A stretch of DNA of 64,000 nt from RHLJ01 sp965247355 (lineage in GTDB: Bacteria; Bacteroidota; Rhodothermia; Balneolales; Balneolaceae), in assembly GCA_965247355.1 (NCBI GenBank), contig OZ252011.1, forward strand, positions 1,860,001 through 1,924,000. Direction: 5' to 3'. Position 1 is the first letter of the stretch; every line of letters starts with the position of its first letter. Positions 18,951 through 27,939 of the stretch are shown here, in pieces. Below the pieces are notes generated by a model. It was not told the origin of the DNA. It saw nothing but the letters and a program-made list of their open reading frames with translations, and made no database searches. The translations under genes were made by a program, and so were the position numbers.

Positions 18951-20219
18951 ATGCCCAAAATCGTTTGTTTTGGACCCGGGCCTAAGTTTAAAGGTGGTAT
19001 TTCTAACTACAATACTTCGTTAGCAAAAACGCTAGACAAGAACCCGGAAAATGAAGTTCATATAGTTTCCTGGACCAATCAATATCCTTCTATCATCCCA
19101 CGCGAGTTTGTTGATAAATCCAGTCGTTCTGATTTTCTGGAAGGAACTCGTATTCAGGTTAAGTACATCACCAATTACAACAACCCGGTTAGTTGGCGGC
19201 AAACTGCAAAATACATTCACTCACTGAACCCTGATAAAGTTATTTTTCAATGGGCTATATCAATTCAAGGTATTCCTATGGGTTCTATTGCAAAATGGCT
19301 ACAGAAGCATAGCGATGCAGAACTTATTTTTGACCTTCACTTTGTGGTTCAGAAAGAAGGAAGTACGATCGATGAGCGTTTAACTAAAAGAGGGATTCAG
19401 CATGCAGATACTTACATAGCCCATGCTTACAAAACAGTTGATGAATTAAAAGCCCTTTACCCGAACCGTACTTTTTCAGTTAATGAGAATGGAACCCGTT
19501 CTGAAGACGCTTCAACTACAGTTATCAAACTCTTTCACCCGGTGTATGATTTATATCAACCCGATCCTGACTTTGATATTGAAGCATTTAAAAACACACT
19601 GGGTTTGAAGAAAAATGTGTTCCTATATTTTGGCTTCATTCGAAAATATAAAGGTCTGCATAATGCAATTAAAGCCTTTCAAAAAGTTGCAGATGAACGA
19701 GATGATGTCTCTTTTCTGATTTGTGGTGAAGAATTCTGGGCTACTTTAGACACCTCCAAACTTACTACTAAAATAAAAAGAGGTTTATTTGGAATCGCTC
19801 AGAAACTATTCCTAAAAAACAAAGAAAGTGAACAGGATTATCGTCCACTTCAATTAGTAGAGGATCTTGACTTAAAAGGAAGTATAGTTGTAAAGAACGA
19901 ATTCATTCCAAATGAAGACGTTCATAAGTACTTTCAGGTAGCAGACTGCAGCGTTCTGTACTACCTTACGGCAACACCATCAGGGGTTGAGTCACTCACT
20001 TATAATTTTGAACTCCCTATTCTGGCGACACGTGTAGGACACTTCCCCGAAACTATTAAGGATGGATTTAATGGATATTTGGCTGAGCCCGAAGATATTG
20101 AATCAATGGCAAAGCAGATGCTCCGTTATCTGGATAAACCACTACCCAGGGAAAATGTTCGTGAATCAGCTTCTAAAATGAGCTGGGATAATTATGTTAC
20201 TGCAATTCTGAAAGGCTGA
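18951..20219 (+). CDS. Family 4-like glycosyltransferase
   Basis: A 422-residue GT-B fold protein. The N-terminal domain begins KIVCFGPGPKFKGGISNY, the family's donor-side glycine-rich loop. The C-terminal domain has FGFIRKYKGL and the ATPSGVESLTYNFELPIL stretch that corresponds to the E-x7-E region of GT4 enzymes. It starts one base after the epimerase stop codon, so the two genes are co-transcribed. A role in surface polysaccharide or glycolipid assembly is inferred from the pairing. Confidence 0.8.
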   Translation: MPKIVCFGPGPKFKGGISNYNTSLAKTLDKNPENEVHIVSWTNQYPSIIPREFVDKSSRSDFLEGTRIQVKYITNYNNPVSWRQTAKYIHSLNPDKVIFQWAISIQGIPMGSIAKWLQKHSDAELIFDLHFVVQKEGSTIDERLTKRGIQHADTYIAHAYKTVDELKALYPNRTFSVNENGTRSEDASTTVIKLFHPVYDLYQPDPDFDIEAFKNTLGLKKNVFLYFGFIRKYKGLHNAIKAFQKVADERDDVSFLICGEEFWATLDTSKLTTKIKRGLFGIAQKLFLKNKESEQDYRPLQLVEDLDLKGSIVVKNEFIPNEDVHKYFQVADCSVLYYLTATPSGVESLTYNFELPILATRVGHFPETIKDGFNGYLAEPEDIESMAKQMLRYLDKPLPRENVRESASKMSWDNYVTAILKG

Positions 20220-20306
20220 GTGAATTGTTTAATATTTCTAAAGATTTTTATGAATTTCTGTTGGTAACCGAATGCAGAAACCCTTATCTTTCTCGTCTTT
20301 CGAAAA

Positions 20307-20380
20307 CGGGGAGTGGCGCAGCCCGGTAGCGCATCCGCTTTGGGAGCGGAGGGTCGCAGGTTCAAATCCTGTCTCCCCGA
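20307..20380 (+). tRNA. tRNA-Pro(TGG)
   Basis: Acceptor CGGGGAG pairs with CTCCCCG, the anticodon loop is TTTGGGA, and the T-arm is GTTCAAATC. CCA is not encoded. First of six tRNA genes on this strand. Confidence 0.96.
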
Positions 20381-20414
20381 CAAGAAGGGAATTCTTAATC
20401 GGATTCCTGTTTTT

Positions 20415-20600
20415 TTTGACATATTGAATAGTTGAGCGCCCATAGCTTTTGCTCTGGTCGCATTGATTTAGGGACGGTTTCAAAACTTCGTTTTCTAACC
20501 AGCCCAATTTGACATACTGAATAGTTGAGCGCCCATAGCTTTTGCTCTGGTCGCATTGATTTAGGGACGGTTTCAAAACTTCGTTTTCTAACCAGCCCAA
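20415..20600 (+). repeat. Two 93-bp tandem repeats ahead of tRNA-Arg
   Basis: Units at 20415-20507 and 20508-20600 are identical except for one base near the start. Each begins TTTGACATAYTGA, includes the first 12 bases of the tRNA-Arg gene (GCGCCCATAGCT), then about 60 bases unrelated to the tRNA. The third occurrence of the leader (20601) runs into the intact tRNA-Arg. The same TTTGACATATTGA leader recurs at 20793 before tRNA-Glu. Confidence 0.9.
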
Positions 20601-20622
20601 TTTGACATACTGATATAGTTGA

Positions 20623-20696
20623 GCGCCCATAGCTCAACTGGATAGAGCAATTGCCTTCTAAGCAATAGGTTTCAGGTTCGAGTCCTGATGGGCGTA
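20623..20696 (+). tRNA. tRNA-Arg(TCT)
   Basis: Acceptor GCGCCCA / TGGGCGT (closing G-T wobble), anticodon loop CTTCTAA, and a T-arm with GGTTCGAGTCC. It is preceded by two truncated copies of its 5' end inside a tandem repeat. Confidence 0.95.
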
Positions 20697-20709
20697 CTTA
20701 TAACTTAAA

Positions 20710-20783
20710 GGCGACATGGCCGAGTGGCTAGGCAGAGGTCTGCAAAACCTCGTACGGCGGTTCGAATCCGCCTGTCGCCTCCA
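20710..20783 (+). tRNA. tRNA-Cys(GCA)
   Basis: Acceptor GGCGACA / TGTCGCC, anticodon stem GAGGT/ACCTC and loop CTGCAAA. CCA is encoded at 20781-20783. Confidence 0.95.
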
Positions 20784-20813
20784 TTTGGTTAATTTGACAT
20801 ATTGATTTTAAAT

Positions 20814-20886
20814 GCCGCGTTCGTCTAGGGGTCCAGGACGCCGCCCTTTCACGGCGGTAGCACGGGTTCAAATCCCGTACGCGGTA
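20814..20886 (+). tRNA. tRNA-Glu(TTC), copy 1
   Basis: Acceptor GCCGCGT / ACGCGGT and anticodon stem CCGCC/GGCGG with loop CTTTCAC. Identical in sequence to the copy at 21007. Confidence 0.95.
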
Positions 20887-20916
20887 CTTAGCTTTGCCTC
20901 TGGCAAAGTTACAGAT

Positions 20917-20991
20917 GGAGCCTGTAGCTCAGTCGGTTAGAGCGCTAGTTTGTGGCACTAGAGGCCGTGGGTTCGATTCCCATCAGGCTCC
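20917..20991 (+). tRNA. tRNA-His(GTG)
   Basis: Anticodon stem CTAGT/ACTAG with loop TTGTGGC. The extra 5' G (20917) that marks tRNA-His faces discriminator C (20991), over acceptor GAGCCTG / CAGGCTC. Confidence 0.95.
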
Positions 20992-21006
20992 CATTTATTG
21001 ATTTAC

Positions 21007-21079
21007 GCCGCGTTCGTCTAGGGGTCCAGGACGCCGCCCTTTCACGGCGGTAGCACGGGTTCAAATCCCGTACGCGGTA
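21007..21079 (+). tRNA. tRNA-Glu(TTC), copy 2
   Basis: Same 73-base sequence as the copy at 20814. It closes the tRNA cluster and is followed by a terminator. Confidence 0.95.
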
Positions 21080-21085
21080 CAGAAG

Positions 21086-21120
21086 AAGCCTTCGATGACT
21101 ATGTTGTCGAAGGCTTTTTT
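21086..21120 (+). terminator. Terminator after the tRNA cluster
   Basis: AAGCCTTCGA / TCGAAGGCTT hairpin followed by a T run, seven bases beyond the last tRNA. Confidence 0.85.
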
Positions 21121-21184
21121 AATATCTTTTGGGTGATAACAATGCCCTTATAAATACTGAGCTGACTTCTTATTCTGTTTAGAT

Positions 21185-21295
21185 ATGCCTACTAGTCTTA
21201 TTTACTTCATAGTTATAGTCTTCATCATTTGTACCTTTGGTTATTGGTTTCTTATTACTAAAACCAATAAACATTATGATGATGAGTCTGACTAA
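21185..21295 (+). CDS. Possible 36-residue single-pass membrane protein
   Basis: A short open frame (ATG 21185, TAA at 21293-21295) between two terminators. It encodes one hydrophobic helix (residues about 5-24) followed by an acidic tail ending YDDESD. The size and layout resemble small oxidase subunits or assembly proteins such as CcoS/CcoQ, but no oxidase gene is close and the resemblance is generic. It could be a chance frame. Confidence 0.3.
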   Translation: MPTSLIYFIVIVFIICTFGYWFLITKTNKHYDDESD

Positions 21296-21350
21296 TCTTA
21301 TTTAGCCAAGAGCCTAAAGATTAGGATTACAGGACTATCATTCAGAATAA

Positions 21351-21387
21351 AAAAAAGCCCGCACTCAATTTTAGTGCGGGCTTTTTT
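21351..21387. terminator. Bidirectional terminator
   Basis: AAAAAAGCCCGCACT / AGTGCGGGCTTTTTT is a 15-bp hairpin with a short loop, directly at the 3' end of the minus-strand GT2 gene. Confidence 0.88.
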
Positions 21388-21389
21388 AT

Positions 21390-22871
21390 TTATGCTCTCT
21401 TAAATGAGGAGATAAATACGTAACCAAACCCGATAGTCAAAATCAAATGGAAGGGTAAAAAGCCAAAGGTCATGTATTTAAAGTCAACAAATATACCATA
21501 CATGAAATAAAGGCATAGGATCCCTTCTAAATAGGTAAGAAGAGGGATTTCCTTGGGAGAGTATACTTTATCCTTCCAGCTGTCTGATTTATTGGTGATG
21601 TTGTATTTAGAAGTCCTGTGGAAGTACGCATCATCACTAAAAAAGCCTTCTAACATTGATGTGAACTGAAACAAAGACATACCTAATAACAAGAAAGTGA
21701 ATGGGAAAAATGAGCTCATGATTTCTTTAAAAGTACCCCACTTGCTATCATTATATCTCTTTAATGTGAGCCAGGTAAACCAAGGCGCAACGATGATATT
21801 GATCAAAGCAATAGAGAAGAAAGAAAGAAACGTGTTAAACTCTTTAGTCTCTAATAAAATAAAGGTTAAAGGAGTACTCAAAAGCGCCAGAACCATAATT
21901 GCTGGAATGGCTAATATATTATAGAGATCAAACCAGATATGTAGTTTTTCAAAGAATGGGAGTTTTTTCTTTCTAATTTCTCCTGATAGTTTTCTTATCA
22001 CCTGAGCCTTCCCTTTCGTCCATCGGTATTGCTGGGCTTTAAAGTCCAGGATACTTACGGGGATTTCGGCAGGAGCTTCTACATTTGTATCATAAATTAC
22101 CTTCCAGTCTTTAAGCTGGGCGCGGTACGCTAAGTCCAAATCCTCAGATAATGTATCTGCAGACCAACCTCCCGCATCTTCAATACAAGACTTTCTCCAT
22201 ACACCTCCTGAACCGTTAAATCGTAGAAAGAAGCTTTTCAATGACCTAGCTTGTTGTTCAATCATGAAGAACATATCCAGAAACATAGATTGTGATTTAG
22301 TAAGTGCAGAATAATTTCGGTTTAAGTGTCCCCATCTACCTTGTACAATTCCGACTTTTTCGTCCTGGAAGTATGGAATAGTTTTTAATAAAAAATCCGG
22401 TTTAGGACGGAAATCGGCATCAAAAATAGCAATAAACTCACCCTTAGCCGATGGGGTTGCATCACGTAAAGCACCTGCTTTAAAACCTTGCCTGTTTTCC
22501 CGATGTACAATTGTTACATCAATACCCTGATTTTTCCAATAAGTCGCTCGCTCATCAACGATCTCAACAGTCTCGTCTGTTGAATCATCTACTACTTGTA
22601 TTTCCAATTTATCGGCAGGATAATCTAATTGGGCACATGAATTAATAAGAGCTTCGGCTACATATTTTTCATTATACATTGGTAATTGCACCGTAACATG
22701 AGGCAATTCTTCGCATTCATAATCAGGTCTTTCAGGGTGAAATCTATTTTTTTTACCTGGGGTTATAAAGTAGTATACCAGGTTAAATTCACCGATTGAA
22801 TAAAGTGTAATAAGAAATGCAGATAAAGCGTAAAGCCCTACTATAATTTCAGGAAGAGGCGTATTTAACAT
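21390..22871 (-). CDS. Cellulose-synthase-like family 2 glycosyltransferase
   Basis: A 493-residue processive GT2 with an N-terminal membrane helix (residues about 8-30). The catalytic domain has VVDDSTDET, the metal site DADFRP, the base region TLSEDLDLAYR and QQYRW (D, D, D, QxxRW). Four or so C-terminal membrane helices follow. The family builds beta-linked polymers or lipid-linked sugars; Bacteroidota homologues are commonly annotated as cellulose-synthase-like glycosyltransferases. It stands alone, with a strong terminator at its end and the Omp85-like gene upstream on the same strand (47 bases). Confidence 0.85.
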   Translation of the reverse strand: MLNTPLPEIIVGLYALSAFLITLYSIGEFNLVYYFITPGKKNRFHPERPDYECEELPHVTVQLPMYNEKYVAEALINSCAQLDYPADKLEIQVVDDSTDETVEIVDERATYWKNQGIDVTIVHRENRQGFKAGALRDATPSAKGEFIAIFDADFRPKPDFLLKTIPYFQDEKVGIVQGRWGHLNRNYSALTKSQSMFLDMFFMIEQQARSLKSFFLRFNGSGGVWRKSCIEDAGGWSADTLSEDLDLAYRAQLKDWKVIYDTNVEAPAEIPVSILDFKAQQYRWTKGKAQVIRKLSGEIRKKKLPFFEKLHIWFDLYNILAIPAIMVLALLSTPLTFILLETKEFNTFLSFFSIALINIIVAPWFTWLTLKRYNDSKWGTFKEIMSSFFPFTFLLLGMSLFQFTSMLEGFFSDDAYFHRTSKYNITNKSDSWKDKVYSPKEIPLLTYLEGILCLYFMYGIFVDFKYMTFGFLPFHLILTIGFGYVFISSFKRA

Positions 22872-22918
22872 CTAATGCGTCTGTGTTCTTTTATTCCGTC
22901 TTGATAAATCCAATTTTG

Positions 22919-24043
22919 TCAAAATGAGTACCCGGTGCCTAAATAAATGCCAATGCCATCTTCAGAAAAACCGATGTCGTACTTCAATATATAATCGGGT
23001 GTGAAGATAGCCATAACTCCTCCGAATCCCAATGTAATATTGTGATTAGTAAATGCTTCTGACCAGTTATTATTTGAAAAAGCTCTACCCCCATCTATAA
23101 ATAAATTAGCCCCTAACTCGATATTTTTGAAAGGGATTTTGAGAAGCCATGAACGAAGTTCCAGAGTATATGACAAAGCATTGTCGCTCGAAAAACGGCG
23201 GTACATATACCCCCTGAGTGACGAACCACCCCCCAGAAATGGTGTGAACCAGTATGGAGTTTCACCAATGGTATTCTGGAAGTATAATTTTGTAGCTAAA
23301 GTAACCGGTATTTTCTTTGTAAGAGGGAGAAAGCCTAATCCAATGAAATAATTTTCTAATGTATGATGGGTACTTATTCCAGGAGGCGCATATTTGGTAC
23401 CTGTAGTTAGCTGATAACCTCTTTCTGCTCTGAACTCTGAATTTCTTCTCTCGAGTACTAAGCCAATATCGAGCAAAGTTAAAAAAGCTCCATTATTACC
23501 TTCAATATTCTGATTTTTGATGAATCTGCTTTCCGGAGTACCCCATGGGGTTTCGTATACAAATCGTATCCCGGTTTTAAAATCAAAACGATTCGTTGCC
23601 CCTTCTCTTGATATTGGAAAACGTGTTCCTCCACCTACATTTACCCGAAATGACTTGAACGAATAGTAACTGGTTGTATCAAAGCGTTGGCGATCAAACT
23701 CGATTTCATCGGTATTTCCCAGGTAATAATTATTAAAATTCTGTGTGGAGAAAGCATCCCAACCAATACGAATATCTGTACCAAAAACATCTACCTCATC
23801 CCTATATACTCCTGCTGAAAAAGCACCATCCGTTTTGTAATTAACAGCAATACGAGTGTATGACTTAAAGGGTAATGCTCCACGATAATCATACCGTTTC
23901 ACCTCCCCTCCTATAAAAACTCCATCATCAGAATTGAAAGAAAGAACTGGTAAAACTCCATACTTAACTCCTGTTCGCAGACTATCCTGAGCAGAAACTA
24001 CTACTGGGAGCAATAAAAGAAACAGAATCAGCAGCTTTTTCAT
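22919..24043 (-). CDS. Omp85/BamA-like outer-membrane barrel protein
   Basis: The start at 24043 gives a signal peptide (MKKLLILFLLLLPVVVSAQ); the longer frame would add 15 residues with no signal character. About 374 residues, beta-rich, with the SSLRGYMYRRF motif matching loop 6 of Omp85 barrels and a C-terminal YLGTGYSF ending in Phe. No POTRA domain is apparent, since the barrel begins soon after the signal. It is a paralogue of the truncated gene at the left edge. It follows a TPR gene by 28 bases, so the two are likely an operon. The role in the outer membrane is unknown. Confidence 0.78.
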   Translation of the reverse strand: MKKLLILFLLLLPVVVSAQDSLRTGVKYGVLPVLSFNSDDGVFIGGEVKRYDYRGALPFKSYTRIAVNYKTDGAFSAGVYRDEVDVFGTDIRIGWDAFSTQNFNNYYLGNTDEIEFDRQRFDTTSYYSFKSFRVNVGGGTRFPISREGATNRFDFKTGIRFVYETPWGTPESRFIKNQNIEGNNGAFLTLLDIGLVLERRNSEFRAERGYQLTTGTKYAPPGISTHHTLENYFIGLGFLPLTKKIPVTLATKLYFQNTIGETPYWFTPFLGGGSSLRGYMYRRFSSDNALSYTLELRSWLLKIPFKNIELGANLFIDGGRAFSNNNWSEAFTNHNITLGFGGVMAIFTPDYILKYDIGFSEDGIGIYLGTGYSF

Positions 24044-24071
24044 ATTAAATGGCAGGCAACGGTTTAAAATA

Positions 24072-24893
24072 TTAACCATGCTTATCAATTAGTTTCTGCG
24101 CCTCGTCTTTAAAATATTGATCATTATGTTGTACTATAGGCAAGGTTTGCAGAATGGTAAATTGCTCAAGTGCCTCTTCTTTTTTTCCACTTTCCAGATA
24201 AGCCATCCCCAACCAATAACGATGAACAGCAATATTTTCCAACTCAATAGCTTTTTCGAAGTAGTTAATTGCTCTCTCGAACGATCCTTTAGGTGAATCT
24301 CCAAAAATTACGCGGGATAACATCCGGGTAAACCAACTTAGCTTAGAAACTTCATAATGCCACCGGCCCAGTATATGATATGCTCTGTCGTTTGTGGGAT
24401 GAAGCCTTATTGCTTCTTCTGCAAATATTCTCACACTATCTGCCATATTTGCCTTACCTCTTAAGCCTGAAACAGAAACTACTGCTGCAAAACCCATAGA
24501 AAGATTCTCATAGTTTAAATGGTTGAGCGTATCTTCTTCTACAGCTTTTCTTCCCCATTCTAAACCTTCCTCGAACAATTCTTTTTTGTCGAATTCGTCT
24601 TTTACTCCTTTTTCGTCATATACCGTATCTCCCCACTCTAAATAGCGAAGTGAGATTCGTCTACTAATAGGACTAATCTCCTCACAATTGAACTTGTTTT
24701 CTTTTAACCAGTTTATCTCCGCTTCTTCTGAGCTTACTGCTTTTATGCTATCGCCAGCGGTAAGCAAATTTCGCACACATTCTGAATACTCGTAATACAA
24801 GATAGGTTCTTCATATACATTGGTTGAGTCCTGAGCAAGCACGTTGCTAAAAAAAGCAGGAAGTAGTACTGTTAACAGAAGAAAGCGGAACAT
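24072..24893 (-). CDS. Secreted TPR protein
   Basis: The start at 24893 is preferred because it gives a signal peptide (MFRFLLLTVLLPAFFSNVLAQ); the frame continues 42 codons upstream without signal features. The mature protein is helical, with TPR units (DRAYHILGRWHYEVSKL, AINYFEKAIELENIAVHRYWLG, KKEEALEQFTILQ). One region (GRWHYEV, then ERAINYFEKA) resembles the TPRs of regulator-of-microtubule-dynamics-like proteins common in this phylum. Upstream partner of the Omp85-like gene; it may be a periplasmic factor for it, which is inferred from adjacency only. Confidence 0.68.
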   Translation of the reverse strand: MFRFLLLTVLLPAFFSNVLAQDSTNVYEEPILYYEYSECVRNLLTAGDSIKAVSSEEAEINWLKENKFNCEEISPISRRISLRYLEWGDTVYDEKGVKDEFDKKELFEEGLEWGRKAVEEDTLNHLNYENLSMGFAAVVSVSGLRGKANMADSVRIFAEEAIRLHPTNDRAYHILGRWHYEVSKLSWFTRMLSRVIFGDSPKGSFERAINYFEKAIELENIAVHRYWLGMAYLESGKKEEALEQFTILQTLPIVQHNDQYFKDEAQKLIDKHG

Positions 24894-25219
24894 CAAATAA
24901 TTAGTCTGGTTTTCTTTGCAGAGATATTTTCTTTGAAAGCACTGAAAATACGAATTGTGATATTCATTATCAGAAAAGACCCCATTTAAAATTTTGTTTA
25001 TCACCACTAAGCCAATCATTTATATCTGGTTCAATTGCACTCCATAACCTGCCTTCAATTAGGATATTGCTTCTTCAAACTCATAAACTATTTTAGAATC
25101 TTTGAGATAGACCTTATTCTATATTCAAATATCTCTTACTAACCAAAGAAATGAATGAAAAGTGTGCATCACATTGTATATTCACGACCTCAATATGAAC
25201 TGATGTAGACTTCTTTTTT
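24894..25219. other. Gene-free stretch between divergent genes
   Basis: A 326-base A/T-rich spacer between the divergent TPR and membrane glycosyltransferase genes. It contains a continuation of the minus-strand frame but no credible gene, hairpin or repeat by eye. It must hold both promoters, though no clear TAnnTTTG element was found. Confidence 0.5.
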
Positions 25220-26581
25220 GTGAAGATTCCAGAAATACGAACCATCCTTATCACTTTCTTTTTTGTAAACATTACCATGGTAGTGCTACTGAAACAAGGG
25301 CCAAGTGGAGACGAAGGAATCTACATATTATCAGGTCTGGAATTACTGGATGGACTTCCCGACACCTATTCTTCATGGCATAATGGAAGCCCCTTTATCT
25401 GGAGTTTATTCGCTGGCTGGATTTACTCTTTTACTTCTTTGATTGGCTTAAGAATAATAACTGTACTAATCGGTACAACAATATTATATCTGACCTACTT
25501 GCACTCAAAGGAATTTATGGCAGAAAAAGATGCTCGATTAACTGTTTTAATTTTTGCTTTATTCGCACCATTCTGGACATTTAGTCAAATAGCTGTATAT
25601 GATGTTCCAGGACTCCTTTTCTTTATGTTAGCTGTGGTGCTCATTCATAAGAAAAAAATCGGGTTTATATTTTTAGCAGCAATATTTGCAGGACTATCAG
25701 TTCTGGCTAAATACGCTTTTATCATTTTCTTTCCTTTTCTGATGCTTTTCCTGGTATTTAGCTATGAAAGGAAATGGATGGCTCCATTACTACTTTTATG
25801 TGGCGTCTCAGGGTCTGTAGTAGTTATTCACAATCTTTTGGTTTTCGAATCTATTATTCCAGTGTCATATGATTCTTATACAGTAAATTCTGTCAGACTG
25901 GGATTTAACAGTCTATACTCACTCGGAATAAGTTTCTTTATGCTGTTTCCTTTCATTCTGAATTATCTAATTACACGATCAAAAATTAACCTGCCTAAAA
26001 AATGGATTCTTTTATTCTTATGCGGATTACTTCTCTGGCCCACTTTTCACATTATCTCCGGGAATCCTGTTTCAGCACAAAAGCATATACTGTTTGGGTT
26101 AGTTTTTTCAGCTCCTTTACTTGTTTTCAATTTCAAAGAAACATTAGCTAAAGCTCCAAAAACAACCCTGTTAATTGGGGGACTGATATTCTTTCTTCAG
26201 TACATAGTTATTTTCAACAGTTGGTCTGACTTATGGAAAGCCAATGAAATATTAAGTGAGAATATCACAGAAGAAAGCACCATCATATCAAATGTAGGTA
26301 CTTACCGGACCCGGTTCGCATTGTACGAGAGTATGCCTGAGGTTTCTAAACAGATTCAGAACTATCAAGAACTCACTGATGCTGAAAAGAATGAGGTAGC
26401 ACCCGCTGATCTTCTACTGTGGAAAGAAGTCCCTGAATCAGAAATGCAGAACTGGTTTCAATATCAGCAATCAAATTATAAAAAAATAGATAGTTACATC
26501 GATTTTTTTATTGGCGCAGAAGACCATTTACCCTGGGGATTCCACACTATTGAAATCAGTGTTTACCAGAAAAAGAATTAA
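25220..26581 (+). CDS. GT-C type membrane glycosyltransferase (ArnT/PMT-like)
   Basis: A 453-residue protein with about ten membrane helices, starting at a GTG codon. The first extracytoplasmic loop holds GDEGIYILSG, the acidic (D/E) motif after helix 1 that binds the lipid-phosphate sugar donor in GT-C enzymes of the ArnT/PMT/GT39 group. It ends with a soluble domain of about 90 residues. It converges with, and overlaps by four bases, a dolichol-phosphate-sugar-synthase-like GT2, which could make its donor. That functional pairing is inferred from neighbourhood and known biochemistry of both families. Confidence 0.75.
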   Translation: MKIPEIRTILITFFFVNITMVVLLKQGPSGDEGIYILSGLELLDGLPDTYSSWHNGSPFIWSLFAGWIYSFTSLIGLRIITVLIGTTILYLTYLHSKEFMAEKDARLTVLIFALFAPFWTFSQIAVYDVPGLLFFMLAVVLIHKKKIGFIFLAAIFAGLSVLAKYAFIIFFPFLMLFLVFSYERKWMAPLLLLCGVSGSVVVIHNLLVFESIIPVSYDSYTVNSVRLGFNSLYSLGISFFMLFPFILNYLITRSKINLPKKWILLFLCGLLLWPTFHIISGNPVSAQKHILFGLVFSAPLLVFNFKETLAKAPKTTLLIGGLIFFLQYIVIFNSWSDLWKANEILSENITEESTIISNVGTYRTRFALYESMPEVSKQIQNYQELTDAEKNEVAPADLLLWKEVPESEMQNWFQYQQSNYKKIDSYIDFFIGAEDHLPWGFHTIEISVYQKKN

Positions 26582-27531
26582 TCTATCTGGTCTTTAATAT
26601 TTGGCTTCTGATGCTCGACATGATTTTTGTTAATTAACTCACCAATCAGTCCGGTTGAAAAGAACTGAACTCCAAGAACCATTAAAAGAATACCTAAGAA
26701 AAGAAGTGGACGGTTTCCAATACCTGTATCCATCACTAATCTGAGAAATGCCATATAAATATTTATCGCTCCTCCTACCAATAGTAAGAGCACCCCAATC
26801 AAACCAAAAAAGTGCATTGGTTTTTGGAGATATCGTTGAACGAATAGAATAGTCACCAAATCCAGAAACCCATTGATAAAACGGGAAAGTCCGAACTTAG
26901 TATTTCCATATTTTCTCGGGTGATGTTTAACTACTTTCTCAGTAATCTTTCCAAAACCGGCTCTTTTTGCCAGCATAGGCACATAACGATGGAGTTCACC
27001 GTATAAATAGATATTCTTAATTACCTCACTTTTATAGGCTTTTAAACCACAATTAAAATCGTGTAGCTTAATTCCAGCAGAAATGCGAGTTACAAAGTTG
27101 AAGAATTTTGAGGGAACTGTTTTGGAAATAGGGTCGTGACGTTCTTTCTTCCATCCACTCACAAGATCATACCCATCTTTAAGCATCTGAACCATTTCAG
27201 GAACTTCATTTGGATCGTCCTGAAGATCTGCATCCATGGTGATTACGAACTCTCCTCGCGCTCTTTCAAAGCCTGCCTGCAGTGCGGTACTTTTTCCGTA
27301 ATTATTGCGAAATGAGATCCCTTTGATGTGATCACCTTTGGCTTCCAGGGTATTAATTACTTCCCAGGATGAGTCTGAAGATCCATCATCCACAAATATT
27401 ACCTCGTAGGTAAACGAGCCATTTAATGCTGCTTCAATAGCCTTCTCTAATTCAGGTAATGATTCCTCTTCATTATAAAGTGGGATAACCACACTGATAT
27501 CGACCGGATAATTTTTTTCCTCAACTGCCAA
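26578..27531 (-). CDS. Polyprenyl-phosphate glycosyltransferase (GtrB/DPM-like GT2)
   Basis: A 317-residue GT2 with VVIPLYNEEESLPEL at the start of the GT-A domain, VDDGSSDSSW, the catalytic DADLQDDP, and a HHPRKYGNTKFG segment typical of polyprenyl-phosphate sugar synthases. Two membrane helices lie near the C-terminus (about 235-300), as in GtrB. These enzymes move a hexose from a nucleotide donor to undecaprenyl phosphate. The convergent neighbour is a GT-C transferase that would use such a donor. Confidence 0.88.
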   Translation of the reverse strand: MAVEEKNYPVDISVVIPLYNEEESLPELEKAIEAALNGSFTYEVIFVDDGSSDSSWEVINTLEAKGDHIKGISFRNNYGKSTALQAGFERARGEFVITMDADLQDDPNEVPEMVQMLKDGYDLVSGWKKERHDPISKTVPSKFFNFVTRISAGIKLHDFNCGLKAYKSEVIKNIYLYGELHRYVPMLAKRAGFGKITEKVVKHHPRKYGNTKFGLSRFINGFLDLVTILFVQRYLQKPMHFFGLIGVLLLLVGGAINIYMAFLRLVMDTGIGNRPLLFLGILLMVLGVQFFSTGLIGELINKNHVEHQKPNIKDQID

Positions 27532-27612
27532 AATGGATTCTTTTAAAAAAGGTTAGAAATGATTTTCTTAACTAAAATAAATTTGTTGCCTAAAATACAC
27601 TTTCTGGATGCT

Positions 27613-27939
27613 ATGAAAAAATTGTATTACTCGATGGGAGAAGTGAGTAAACTCACCGGACTTGCCCCACATGTATTAAGAAACTGGGAAAAGACCTATG
27701 CTCAGCTAAACCCAAAAAAGAACAGCGCCGGAAACAGAGCTTATAAAGAGGAAGAAGTAAATCTCATCTTTAAAATCAAAGAGCTGCTTGAGGAAAAGAA
27801 GTTTACCAGTGAAGGGGTTCGAAAAATGTTGAATGGTGATGATTCTGAATCAGGTGAACATCAGGATCTCTCAGCTGATTTAAGAAAAGATCTGGCAGAG
27901 ATGAAAGTTTTTCTAAATGAATTACTTGAGAAGCTTTAA
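27613..27939 (+). CDS. MerR-family transcriptional regulator
   Basis: A 108-residue protein from the ATG at 27613, chosen because the MerR helix-turn-helix starts right there (YYSMGEVSKLTGLAPHVLRNWEKTY, residues 5-29, read as a MerR HTH). The wing follows (NSAGNRAYKEEEV), then a helical segment and a short coiled C-terminus without an obvious ligand domain. This matches the short MerR-like regulators of Bacteroidota. An upstream in-frame ATG (27559) adds 18 residues. It ends one base before the convergent ctaA stop. Its target is unknown. Confidence 0.8.
   Translation: MKKLYYSMGEVSKLTGLAPHVLRNWEKTYAQLNPKKNSAGNRAYKEEEVNLIFKIKELLEEKKFTSEGVRKMLNGDDSESGEHQDLSADLRKDLAEMKVFLNELLEKL

Noticed and set aside
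20192..20637. Minus-strand open frames of 80-130 codons over the tRNA-Pro and repeat region
   Set aside because: They are antisense to tRNA genes and to the 93-bp repeats; the repeated peptide blocks simply follow the DNA repeat. The phrase resembling SRQDLNLRPSAP is a well-known spurious translation of antisense tRNA.
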